33,807 nt of DNA from Nitrospinota bacterium (GTDB lineage: Bacteria; Nitrospinota_A; UBA7883; JACRLM01), in assembly GCA_015231995.1 (NCBI GenBank), contig JADGAO010000004.1:1-33807 (forward strand), given 5' to 3'. Positions 19,049 through 28,446 of this stretch are shown piece after piece (position 1 is the stretch's first letter; each line of letters opens with the position of its first letter). Under the pieces are notes generated by a model that was not told the DNA's origin, ran no database searches, and saw only the letters and a list, made by a program, of their open reading frames with translations. Both the position numbers and the translations under genes were made by a program.

Positions 19049-20443
19049 TTATACTTTATAGAATCCATCGGCTGTACCGGTGCGATAGGAGTGTGGGATA
19101 ATCGTATCCGTCTCCACGGGTTCAGCGGTAAATGATTTTGGCGCGGCATTGTTGAGCGCGAAGCCAGCCTCTGTACGCTCCACCCATGGAGCCTTTGACC
19201 GACCATTGTCATATTTGCCACGTTGAACGTCTTCATGGCGGTGCTGGATCACTCTGGCAAGTTCAACTGTATCAGAGCTGGCATCCCGCATTAGCTCAAA
19301 AAGACGGCGGATATCTTCGATTTTCTCCATTCCTCTACTCATATGTTCGGTGTCTAGATTGGAGATGTGCGCCAAAAACGCATCAACAACAACTCTGACA
19401 TTAGCTCCAGTCCGTTTTAAAATTTCGTCGGTTCCAATAATGTCATCAGCAAGACGTCCCCATTGTCCGCAAAGCCAAATCAGACGATTCAAAATGAAAA
19501 GTGCGTGCTTATAGCACTTCTCATATCGAACAATAGAGACAATAGCCTCTTTCAAGTCCTTATTTCTATTACCAATGTTCTGCTTAATGCGAGTAAGCCT
19601 GTCAAACTCAGTTTCGCCATTTTTATATGGTCGCTGACGTAACAGTTCGGCCGTCCGCTTGCGGATTTGGTTGAAATTGAACGCTTCTTGTAGCAGTCGT
19701 CTTTCTTCAGCTCCTGCCGTTCCTTCAAGAAGACGGGCGCGTAGGCCCCAATCTGTCAGATCACGGCGGCTGACTTTTTCAGAGCCACCTCCTACAACAT
19801 CCTTGACGGCCTTCGGCATATTTGTTTCCCGAATAAATGCCTCTCCTAGCGGAAGACCAAGGTCATTTGTCAAAGTGAGATTTTTACGGTTGTTAAAGAG
19901 TCGTAAGCGTTCAGCGACACTTGCGTAAACACCAAGGGCTCCATGAGAAGCTTGCCGTGAAAGAAGACGATAATCATGGCCAACATACTCCCTTCCTACT
20001 ACACGTAAAGCTTCCGCTTGGGCATAGGTTACGCCTCTTACACCGAAAGAATTAAATCGGGTGGCGCTATCATCAGATTTAGTTTCAAGGTCTGCAAGGG
20101 TGATTGCCAAAGCCCATAACCTTTCCAGCCGTAACAACGAATCTTGGCGCTTTCGAATAGATTGCTGACCATTTCCAGTATCTTGAACGAGAGCCAGCCC
20201 GGCGCACAGCATGGCAAAATAGCGAGGTTGCGATGCCACGTTTGTGATATCGGGCAATATTTTATCTGCCAGAAATCCAGAGCTCCGGTCAAAGCCAAGA
20301 GGATCAACGCTACCACCGGGAGTATCCTTTGGATCAAATGCGGTAAGAAAGAAATCGTCTATTGTGATCTCCCCCAGGCGCAAGGCCAGGAAGCAAATAC
20401 GATGACTTTTGATGCGATGAGCATAATTGATGATCCATATCAA
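19049..20443 (-). CDS. Uncharacterised protein, first gene of the predicted defence operon
   Basis: 464-codon ORF 10 bp upstream of the PLD gene on the same strand; no motif recognised. Track start is TTG, so the N-terminus is uncertain. Confidence 0.75.
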   Translation of the reverse strand: MIWIINYAHRIKSHRICFLALRLGEITIDDFFLTAFDPKDTPGGSVDPLGFDRSSGFLADKILPDITNVASQPRYFAMLCAGLALVQDTGNGQQSIRKRQDSLLRLERLWALAITLADLETKSDDSATRFNSFGVRGVTYAQAEALRVVGREYVGHDYRLLSRQASHGALGVYASVAERLRLFNNRKNLTLTNDLGLPLGEAFIRETNMPKAVKDVVGGGSEKVSRRDLTDWGLRARLLEGTAGAEERRLLQEAFNFNQIRKRTAELLRQRPYKNGETEFDRLTRIKQNIGNRNKDLKEAIVSIVRYEKCYKHALFILNRLIWLCGQWGRLADDIIGTDEILKRTGANVRVVVDAFLAHISNLDTEHMSRGMEKIEDIRRLFELMRDASSDTVELARVIQHRHEDVQRGKYDNGRSKAPWVERTEAGFALNNAAPKSFTAEPVETDTIIPHSYRTGTADGFYKV

Positions 20444-20818
20444 TTTACCATTGCGGAGTCTATGTCCCTAAACTCCGGTAAAAGCCAGCAATCACTCAAA
20501 TAAAACATTTCCTCAACGGCGGCTAATGAACAGCTCCATCCACCGCCAACCTGACACTATCAATAAAACTGCATCGTGTTGTGTCATACAGCAGGGAACG
20601 CGCACAAACCCCATCATTTTATATAAGCAAGAAATGCTCCATTTGTAGCAGTCTGATTTTAAAGGTGATATATTTTTACAGTGCTAAGGATGTTGTGGGG
20701 AAAAGCTACGGGTGTGGGAAAATACAACGCTAGCCGTCGGAGCGGTTATAATGAAATGAGGCCTCTTTAGCCTTGTGATGGCGGATGTTTCCATTGTGGG
20801 GCAAATAATATCTCATTT

Positions 20819-20834
20819 GTGAACACAAGTTCAC
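20819..20834. promoter_or_regulatory. 16-bp perfect palindrome GTGAACACAAGTTCAC, putative operator upstream of the defence operon
   Basis: Inverted repeat GTGAAC/GTTCAC with 4-nt spacer in an intergenic region; same motif at 31248 and 7071. Confidence 0.65.
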
Positions 20835-20899
20835 GCCTATGGGTGGCGCTACTTTGGCGTTAATACGATGATATGGAAACACACTCCCGGCTGGCTATA

Positions 20900-21055
20900 T
20901 CAGCTTGGGTTTCGATTGAATTTCTCTCTCCATTCGGCCATCGCTCTTCGCATCCGATAATATGTCCGCAAAATGGAATTGCCCGTTCCTTCGTACATTG
21001 CATCCCACCACATGGAATCAAACCTCAACCGCTTTTCCTTTTTCATTTCTACCAT
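20900..21055 (-). CDS. Small basic protein (51 aa) overlapping the 3' end of the integrase gene
   Basis: MVEMKKEKRLRFDSMWWDAMYEGTGNSILRTYYRMRRAMAEWREKFNRNPS*; ATG at 21055 lies inside the last codons of the recombinase gene. Below the supplied track's length cutoff. Confidence 0.45.
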   Translation of the reverse strand: MVEMKKEKRLRFDSMWWDAMYEGTGNSILRTYYRMRRAMAEWREKFNRNPS

Positions 21056-21600
21056 GATAGCTCTCTAACAAGACCGGTATCCATCGTGGTAGCTATGTAA
21101 TAGTCCAGGCTGGCGATAGATTTATGGCGGGAATAGGCTTTTGTTTTCACCAGATCATGGCCGGTCATCTCATAAATCTTGGTCACGAAAGCTTTCCTGA
21201 AACTATGGGTGTTTATCTTGCCGTCAATGCCAAGCGCCTTACAGACCGCTTTGACCATGAGGCTGGCCTGTTGCCGGGTGATTGGTTTGTTATCGCCGTT
21301 GCGAGACAAGAACAGAGGGGTTTCATCGGTTACGGTGATGCCCTGGTCTTCGTAATGCGCTTTAAGCTCCACCACGGCCATTTTGTAAGCCTCCGGTATC
21401 GGATAGCTCGTATTATACCCCTGCTTGGAGGCTTTTATCTGAACGTATGAGCCGGACACATCGCCGAAGGTCAATCCCAAGCCCTCGCTTATGCGTGAGC
21501 CAAAAGAAAGCCCGGTCAATACCAGAACGCGGTCACGAATTTTCAAACTACCAAGAATTTCCCGGATTTCGGAAGCTTCCAAGACCCTGCAACCCCTCAT
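21049..21600 (-). CDS. Short tyrosine recombinase (catalytic domain only)
   Basis: SRISEGLGL (Arg I), HSFRKAF (H-x-x-R), YSRHKSIASLDYYI (H and Tyr nucleophile); 183 aa; AAGGTAAGGG upstream of the ATG. Confidence 0.88.
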   Translation of the reverse strand: MRGCRVLEASEIREILGSLKIRDRVLVLTGLSFGSRISEGLGLTFGDVSGSYVQIKASKQGYNTSYPIPEAYKMAVVELKAHYEDQGITVTDETPLFLSRNGDNKPITRQQASLMVKAVCKALGIDGKINTHSFRKAFVTKIYEMTGHDLVKTKAYSRHKSIASLDYYIATTMDTGLVRELSW

Positions 21601-21757
21601 TTGCCCTTACCTTTATATCATTAATATTTATATTGGAAATATAACTTTATTTCGCCTGTTTGTCAATAGGAAAAACGCCACAACTAACATTATTTCAATC
21701 GCTTGAATTTAACAATATGGGAAATTGACAAGTTGGTGGCGCCACACAAACTGCCGT

Positions 21758-24700
21758 CTACCATGCCGCCCAATCTCCGCACAACAACTCGGCCTGCTCC
21801 AAAACAGTCTGGGTCGCCTTTTCCTGTTTGTCAGGCGGGTAGCCGTATTTTCTCAAGATTCGCTTTACCGTTATCCGCATTTGGGCACGGACGCTCTCCC
21901 TAACTGTCCAGTCTATGGTCACGTTCTTTTTTATGGATTCCACCAATTCCCGCGCAATCTTTTTCAGTGTCTCATCACCCAATTCTTTCGCGCTGTCATT
22001 GACCTCCAGCGCGTCGTAGAACGCAATTTCGTCTTCGCTCAAACCAAGTCCTTGCCCATGCCGCGCCGCCGCATTCATCTCCTTAGCAAGCGCTATGAGT
22101 TCCTCGATAATTTGCGCCGTTTCGACAGCCCTGTTCTGATACTTCCTGATAGATTGCGCCAGCAGTTCAGCAAACGAGCGGGATTGAACCAGATTTTTCT
22201 TGGAGCGCGTTTTGATTTCGTCGTTCAATAGTTTCCGCAAAAGCTCAACGGCCAGATTCTTATGTGGCATCCCGCGCACTTCCGCTAAAAACTCATCAGA
22301 CAGAATAGAAATATCCGGCTTTTCCAATCCAGCGGCGGTGAAAATGTCTATCACCTCGCCGGAAGCTACCGCCTTTGAAACAATCTGCCGTATAGCGTAA
22401 TCCATGTCTCCCCCGGCCTTCCCCCCGTTACCCGTAGATTTCGCCATCGCTGACCGCACGGACTGGAAAAACGCCACGTCATCCCGTATCTCAATCGCCT
22501 TCATATGCGGAACCGCCAACGCGAACGCCTGCGACAACTCTGTAACGGATTTCATCAGCCGCGCCTTGCCGTCTTCTTGCAAAAGAATATGCTCCTGCGC
22601 CGCTGGGAGAAGTGTCAGCTTTTGCTCCGGTCTGCCTGTTATCCAATGTGACCAGTCGAATCCATGAAACAAGCCGCAACACACTTCGTATTTTTCTAAC
22701 ATCACCGCAACGGCTTCAGCCTGATCAATTGCAGTCTTTCCAGTTCCGCCGCTTTCGGTGTAAACGGACATTGCCTGACGCAACTGATCGGCCAGCCCCA
22801 AATAATCCACCACAAGACCGCCCGGTTTGTCTCTGAATACCCGGTTCACACGGGCGATGGCCTGCATCAATCCATGCCCCCGCATCGGCTTGTCCACGTA
22901 CATGGTATGCAAACAAGGGGCATCGAATCCCGTAAGCCACATATCCCGCACGATTACTATTTTGAAATTGTCCCCCGCATCCTTGAATCTTTTCGCCATT
23001 GTTTCCCGGCGGGGTTTATTGCGAATATGCTTCTGCCAATCCAGTGGGTCGGAAGCGGAGCCGGTCATCACAACCTTGATTACCCCCCTGCCATCCTCTT
23101 CATCGTGCCATTCCGGGCGAAGCTTTATGATAGCGGCGTATAGGTCAACGCAGATTCGCCTGCTCATGCAGACAATCATCGCTTTGCCCTCCATCGTTTC
23201 AAGCCTCTGCTCGAAGTGGGTCACAATATCCTGGGCGATAAGGTTCACCCGTTTCTCCGCGCCAACGATGGCTTCCAACGCCGCCCACTTGGTCTTTAGT
23301 TTTTCCTTGCTGGTTTCTTCCTCTCCTTCGGTGACTTCCTCAAACTCTGTGTCTATCCTCGGCTTCTCGCTCTCGATAAGCTCCAGTTTCGCCAACCTGC
23401 TTTCGTAGTAGATAGGCACGGTCGCCTTGTCCTGAACGGCTCGCTGGATGTCGTAAACGCTTATGTAGTCGCCAAACACGGCGCGGGTGTTCTTGTCCGT
23501 AAGCTCTATTGGAGTTCCCGTAAATCCGATAAACGATGCGTTCGGCACCGCATCCCGCATGTGCCGGGCGAATCCATCTATAAAGTCGTACTGGCTACGA
23601 TGCGCTTCATCGGCGATGACGACAATATTGTGTCGCTCGGATAATGTGGGGAACTTGTCGCCCTTTTCTTCCGGCATGAACTTCTGAATGGTGGTGAATA
23701 TCACCCCGCCGGACGCTACTTGAAGAAGTTTTCGCAAATCATCCCGGTTTGTAGCCTGAACCGGCTTTTGACGCAGGATTTCATGACAACGGGAAAAAGT
23801 GCCGAATAATTGATCGTCCAGATCGTTCCGGTCGGTAAGTATAACCAGCGTCGGGTTCTCCATAACCGGATGCAGTATCACCCGCCCGGCGTAGAATGCC
23901 ATCGTCAGGCTCTTACCGCTCCCTTGCGTGTGCCACACAACGCCGCATCGTTTGTCGCCTTTCGGCTTTGAAGCGGCGACCGTAGATTCTACAGCGTTCA
24001 ACACGGCGTGGAACTGGTGATACCCGGCCAGTTTCTTTATGATCTCGCCCCCGCCGTCATCTTCATAAACGATGAAGCTTCGGATCAGGTTTAAGAACCG
24101 GCGTTTCTCGAATACGCCCTTTATCATGGTTTCTAGTTGCGGCATGGATGCTGGAGCCGGTTTCTCGCCTTCGATAGTGCGCCACGGCATGAACCGCTCT
24201 TTGTCGGCGGATATGGTTCCAATCCGCGCCTCTAACCCGTCGGAGATTATCAGGGCTTCGTTAAAATTGAACAGGGAAGGAATTTGTTGTTTGTAGGTTT
24301 GCAGTTGGTTGAACGCTGACCATATTGTTGCGTTTTCGTCAGTGGGATTTTTAAGCTCAATTACGGCCAGCGGCAAACCGTTTAGGAACACCACCACGTC
24401 CGGCCTGCGGTTGTGTTGCCCCTCTTGCACGGTGAACTGGTTCACAACCAGCCAATCGTTATTATCCGAGTTGTCGAAATCTATTAACCGCGCATGGTCA
24501 TAACCCGTGGAACCGCCTTCCCGTTGATATTCCACCGAAACGCCATCAACAAGCATACGGTGGAAAGATCGGTTGTTAAGAAGCAGTGATGGCGCATCCT
24601 GTCGGATTACTTTCCGAAATGCGTCTTCACGAGCATCAGGCGGAATATTGGGATTGAGGCGGGACAACGCATCCTTTACCCGACCAGCCAGGACAGTTTC

Positions 24701-24832
24701 CCGATAATCTCCCCGTTCAGCCCCAGGCTCCCCCGGCGCGATGGATGGGCCGTTAAGCACGGAATAGCCCAGCCCTTCAAACCACACCAGCGCGGCTTCT
24801 TCAACAGTGGATTCGGCTATAGACATCTTCAT
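21758..24832 (-). CDS. hsdR: Type I restriction endonuclease subunit R
   Basis: [20 protein letters not shown] nuclease motif, [62 protein letters not shown]. Confidence 0.95.
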   Translation of the reverse strand: MKMSIAESTVEEAALVWFEGLGYSVLNGPSIAPGEPGAERGDYRETVLAGRVKDALSRLNPNIPPDAREDAFRKVIRQDAPSLLLNNRSFHRMLVDGVSVEYQREGGSTGYDHARLIDFDNSDNNDWLVVNQFTVQEGQHNRRPDVVVFLNGLPLAVIELKNPTDENATIWSAFNQLQTYKQQIPSLFNFNEALIISDGLEARIGTISADKERFMPWRTIEGEKPAPASMPQLETMIKGVFEKRRFLNLIRSFIVYEDDGGGEIIKKLAGYHQFHAVLNAVESTVAASKPKGDKRCGVVWHTQGSGKSLTMAFYAGRVILHPVMENPTLVILTDRNDLDDQLFGTFSRCHEILRQKPVQATNRDDLRKLLQVASGGVIFTTIQKFMPEEKGDKFPTLSERHNIVVIADEAHRSQYDFIDGFARHMRDAVPNASFIGFTGTPIELTDKNTRAVFGDYISVYDIQRAVQDKATVPIYYESRLAKLELIESEKPRIDTEFEEVTEGEEETSKEKLKTKWAALEAIVGAEKRVNLIAQDIVTHFEQRLETMEGKAMIVCMSRRICVDLYAAIIKLRPEWHDEEDGRGVIKVVMTGSASDPLDWQKHIRNKPRRETMAKRFKDAGDNFKIVIVRDMWLTGFDAPCLHTMYVDKPMRGHGLMQAIARVNRVFRDKPGGLVVDYLGLADQLRQAMSVYTESGGTGKTAIDQAEAVAVMLEKYEVCCGLFHGFDWSHWITGRPEQKLTLLPAAQEHILLQEDGKARLMKSVTELSQAFALAVPHMKAIEIRDDVAFFQSVRSAMAKSTGNGGKAGGDMDYAIRQIVSKAVASGEVIDIFTAAGLEKPDISILSDEFLAEVRGMPHKNLAVELLRKLLNDEIKTRSKKNLVQSRSFAELLAQSIRKYQNRAVETAQIIEELIALAKEMNAAARHGQGLGLSEDEIAFYDALEVNDSAKELGDETLKKIARELVESIKKNVTIDWTVRESVRAQMRITVKRILRKYGYPPDKQEKATQTVLEQAELLCGDWAAW

Positions 24833-24850
24833 CTTCGATAATATGGCAGC

Positions 24851-27070
24851 TCATTTGACATTGGCCGGGCCACCTAATATTTGTACCATTACTAATAGAG
24901 CCCCCAAGCCCATTGCACCCCAACAGAAATTCCTCCAAGGCTTTACCCAGAATCCTACAATCACAGAGGAGACGATAAGACAAAATCCTGCTTGAAGGCC
25001 GTAACTGTTAGAATTACTCATTAGCCAATTCCACGGCCACACGAAATTAACAGCGAGCTCAAAGACCATGATAATGAGAAGTGAGACGAGAATGCTTGCA
25101 ATTTTCGCGGCGGTAAGATACCGGGCTTCGGCTTTTTGTCTAAGCAAAGCTTCTTGATTGGCCTTTTCCTCTATCGAATCCTTCTCTAATCTCAACGCTT
25201 CAAATTTCGCAGATGTATCTTTGGCATTAGTTTCTGCATCCTTTTGGGAGTTCGCAAGTGCTTCTTTTTCAAGCTCCTTCGCCTGTATAGTTTCATGCGC
25301 TTTTGCAGCTTCTATTGCCGCGACCTGCTTCTGCTCGTTAAGTTCATTCTCAGCTCGCTCTTTGTCAGACCGCAAAGCTTCAATCTGCCTCGCCTTCGCT
25401 GCGTTCTCTCCAAGGAGCATCTGATTCTCAGCAGCAATAGCTGACTCTATCAGAGCTTGGAACTCTTCATCGCTATTTGTAGTTCGAAGGCCATCAATCA
25501 GACGATCATTGGAAAGCATTCTTTTAGCCGTTTCTTCAGGAAAGTCTTTATATGTCGCGAGCAGGCCAAGCATCCTAGAGCAAGCTTTAGCCGCGCCACT
25601 ACCGATGGTTCTAAACTCCGGCATAGCAAAAGTCTCTGCAAATGAGCGATCAAAGTCCTGACTGGCTGGGACGAATGGGCGGAGGATTTGCCAAAGTATG
25701 TTTGGCAACACAACGGATGCGTGAGCATTAGCTTTTCGGCTCGCATCGCTGTCGAACCGGTATAGCATATAGTCACATGTCACAAACAGTGCACCTGCTT
25801 CAAGTGTGGAAGTGCCGTTTTTTCGAAGAGTACGTACGCAATCCAGGACAGCAACATCGTGAGCTATCAAGTCGTATGACTTTTCCTTATTTATGCTCTC
25901 TAGGAACTCTTTATACTCGGCTTCAAGGGTGGCACGTTCTTCCAGTCGATTTATTTGTGGCTGGAAAACCTCAATTCCCTTGTTCTCCAATAGAACATCC
26001 ATGTGCTTATACGGCTGGAAAAATGTATCAACATCAATACCAGTTTCTGCGTTTTTCTGGTGGTATTTGAGTTCGATGCCGGACATGAAACTCGAAGTAG
26101 TGGCTGCTCGGCTAAGTGATTGCGTCCATCTACGTCTATGGAGTACGTCACAATAATAGGATATTGAAGAGATAAGTTCCCGAAGCGTTGCTTCGTGATA
26201 TCTCAATTTGAGAGGTAGCTTGTGTTTGGTGACAGCATCCAGCAACTCATTTGAGACTTCTACAAGGTGATGCACATGGAGGCCGAGAATCCCGAAAAGG
26301 AAGTTGGTATCGCAAAATAGCATAAGTTGACTGAGTTTCTCTCGGAAACGCGCCGCGACCTCAGGAGAAACCGCCAATGAGAAATAATTGGTTGCCCCAT
26401 CAGCGCATTCGGCAATAAACCGAGCCCTCTCTGAATTCTTCCCGACGGTGCCGAGGAAGTCGGTGATTGCGTGCTTGGCAGATGCTTGAAGGGGCGGATC
26501 AAACCTCGCATTCACTGCCTCAGTTAGAAGGCGCGATAGGCTTTTAGCATAGTCTGATGGAAGTTCAACAGAGGGATCGAGAAATACTGCAACCTGTATC
26601 CCGTGACGCAGAAAGGCTTTGGCGAGATAGTCATGCAAAGCAGTCCATGCGAGATCAGGATTAAGATCAGAAAATCGTTGTGTGATTTCCGATATCCATT
26701 GCATCTTGACGCGCTCTTGCAATTGAGATGCTTGGTCAATGCGCTCCTTGACTTTCTGTCGAGTATCGGGCAAAAGGACGTAGTTTGTTCCCATGGGCAT
26801 GTAAACCTGTCCGGAGGATGTCAGGTGATCCAACGCTTTTTGAACCTGATGATCTTGCGCTTCAATGCCAAACATGACACTCAATATTTTTGCTACGTCC
26901 TGAATGCTAGATGCCTTCTCCTCCTCAAAGGTGAGTAACGTATGGAGGATTAACTCCTGCAAACTTTCCTCGGGGCTTTTTGTCTCCGCAATTGCAATAT
27001 AATTGCACATCTGCTGAAGTGCAGTACCTGGTGCAGCAAGCTTGATGCTCGGATCTGTGGATACATTCAT
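24851..27070 (-). CDS. PIN-like domain protein with coiled coil and C-terminal transmembrane helices
   Basis: LMLFCDTNFLFGILGL, EATLRELISSI, HDVAVLDCVRTL, ALFVTCDYMLYRFD give a D-E-D-D PIN-like pattern. Then an E/K/A-rich coiled coil and hydrophobic segments IASILVSLLIIMVFELAV, AGFCLIVSSVIVGFWV, GAMGLGALLVMVQIL. Confidence 0.65.
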   Translation of the reverse strand: MNVSTDPSIKLAAPGTALQQMCNYIAIAETKSPEESLQELILHTLLTFEEEKASSIQDVAKILSVMFGIEAQDHQVQKALDHLTSSGQVYMPMGTNYVLLPDTRQKVKERIDQASQLQERVKMQWISEITQRFSDLNPDLAWTALHDYLAKAFLRHGIQVAVFLDPSVELPSDYAKSLSRLLTEAVNARFDPPLQASAKHAITDFLGTVGKNSERARFIAECADGATNYFSLAVSPEVAARFREKLSQLMLFCDTNFLFGILGLHVHHLVEVSNELLDAVTKHKLPLKLRYHEATLRELISSISYYCDVLHRRRWTQSLSRAATTSSFMSGIELKYHQKNAETGIDVDTFFQPYKHMDVLLENKGIEVFQPQINRLEERATLEAEYKEFLESINKEKSYDLIAHDVAVLDCVRTLRKNGTSTLEAGALFVTCDYMLYRFDSDASRKANAHASVVLPNILWQILRPFVPASQDFDRSFAETFAMPEFRTIGSGAAKACSRMLGLLATYKDFPEETAKRMLSNDRLIDGLRTTNSDEEFQALIESAIAAENQMLLGENAAKARQIEALRSDKERAENELNEQKQVAAIEAAKAHETIQAKELEKEALANSQKDAETNAKDTSAKFEALRLEKDSIEEKANQEALLRQKAEARYLTAAKIASILVSLLIIMVFELAVNFVWPWNWLMSNSNSYGLQAGFCLIVSSVIVGFWVKPWRNFCWGAMGLGALLVMVQILGGPANVK

Positions 27071-28446
27071 TAGACAAGCCCCCCTATAAAGTTCTCGGAT
27101 TCGTTGATGCGGATTTCGCCGGACAGGAGTTTCGGTAATAGCGCATCGCGGATGGTGGCGAGGGTGTGGGATTCATGCCGATTGGCATTGACTCTCTCGT
27201 AAATCGGCGCACAGATGCGATGGAATTCATCCATGATGGGCACCTTGTCGGGTAAAGCCACTTGCCATTTGCCGATTACCTCAGGTCGAACAGCAGGGTA
27301 GGCTCCACCATCCGCTTGATGGCCCAAATGTTCGAAAATTTCCGGTTGTGTCAACGCTGTGTGAATAAAGCTCCACGGAGCTTTTACTGGAGTGAAGACC
27401 GCGAAGCCCGTTGATGCAATCAGGCTGGGTGAAGGATTTAGACATAGGAAGTACGACCCACGTTCTGGTCGCACAGTGGACATCACCGTGTCACCATGCC
27501 GAAGTCGTCGGCGTGCCCGACTAGGTTCTTCCCCACGCTGGAAAATTTGTGTGGCGCCAATTTCACCACGCACAACCTCGGAAATTTCTACATATTCTAT
27601 CCGGCTAATCTTATCGTTCTTACCAAGTGTCCATGCGTTAATTTCTGATAGCTCCGCAATCCGAGCTAAACCCCACCCCTTGGGAATCTGGCCTAATTCG
27701 GAGTCCTGGAAGCTGTCGGGGAAAAGGTCGAGGATTTCCGGTGTCATGTAGGGGCAGGCCTGCGTGCCTGCCCGTTGCGCGTTTGCCCAGTTTGAGGGCG
27801 CCCACACAGGGTCGCCCCTACGGGCGCGGACGGGATCGAAATCCACAAACCACGATTTGAATATCGCCCGCGCCATCCCCTCCAGCGTCTCGTTCATTCG
27901 CCGGTTCAACTCTATCTTGTCATCCAACGTTCCGAGGATATGTGCAATGGCGCGTTGTTCAGGAAGGGGGGGAATCTGGATTTCTATTCTATTGATATCC
28001 CTTATTGGGAGTTGCGGTTGTGCGCTTCCTGTTTGGAGTGCTAGTACTTGCTCCCGAAAGAGCGCAGACCTAACAAAAAAATATAAAAAACGTGGATATA
28101 GGGCCGTAGTTTTAGCCCTAAAAATTACCATCCCAGAATTTATTCGTATGTTTTCAAAATTAATAGAATCATCGAAGTATGCCGCATTTCCAACTGTTCC
28201 TCGTGTAGTTAAAACCACATCATTTCTGATTAACTTTCCTTTTCGTAACGAAGCGTCTTTCTCCGCTGTGACAAAAGAACAGTCGGAAAAATTAAATCCA
28301 TTGGCCGAAACGTTTCCAGCGTTCAGAAATAAGCAATGACCTGCTTTTGAAAATTCGGTCAGATTAGGGTAATTCGTCCCACGATCACCGTCTATTATTT
28401 CAAGAGGTGCATTTTCAAATTTCATGGTCTGCCACTCACCCGCCAT
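27070..28446 (-). CDS. hsdS: Type I restriction-modification specificity subunit
   Basis: PLPEQRAIAHILGTLDDKIELNRRMNETLEGMARAIFKSWFVDFDPVRA and FPDSFQDSELGQIPKGW; two TRD-sized halves. Confidence 0.95.
   Translation of the reverse strand: MAGEWQTMKFENAPLEIIDGDRGTNYPNLTEFSKAGHCLFLNAGNVSANGFNFSDCSFVTAEKDASLRKGKLIRNDVVLTTRGTVGNAAYFDDSINFENIRINSGMVIFRAKTTALYPRFLYFFVRSALFREQVLALQTGSAQPQLPIRDINRIEIQIPPLPEQRAIAHILGTLDDKIELNRRMNETLEGMARAIFKSWFVDFDPVRARRGDPVWAPSNWANAQRAGTQACPYMTPEILDLFPDSFQDSELGQIPKGWGLARIAELSEINAWTLGKNDKISRIEYVEISEVVRGEIGATQIFQRGEEPSRARRRLRHGDTVMSTVRPERGSYFLCLNPSPSLIASTGFAVFTPVKAPWSFIHTALTQPEIFEHLGHQADGGAYPAVRPEVIGKWQVALPDKVPIMDEFHRICAPIYERVNANRHESHTLATIRDALLPKLLSGEIRINESENFIGGLV
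27748..27821. repeat. 74-bp REP/MITE-like double-hairpin element inside hsdS
   Basis: Terminal inverted repeats GTAGGGGC...GCCCCTAC; internal hairpin GGGCAGGC-CTGCGT-GCCTGCCC; second imperfect hairpin GGGCGCCCACACAGGGTCGCCC. Confidence 0.75.

Noticed and set aside
7109-20443. Calling the operon DISARM because it has SNF2 and PLD genes
   Set aside because: No DrmA-type helicase, no DrmB/DUF1998 gene and no associated methyltransferase inside the operon.
21660-21731. Inverted repeat TTGTCAAT...ATTGACAA flanking the recombinase-hsdR gap as an att site
   Set aside because: 8-bp arms 56 nt apart in AT-rich DNA; too weak to call without comparative data.
22827-23408. 193-aa + ORF within hsdR (also 27764-28339 within hsdS)
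   Set aside because: Antisense to strong hsdR and hsdS motifs.
24432-24445. GTGAACTGGTTCAC inverted repeat resembling the island palindrome
   Set aside because: Spacer is 2 nt rather than 4 and it lies within hsdR coding sequence ([10 protein letters not shown]); likely coincidence.
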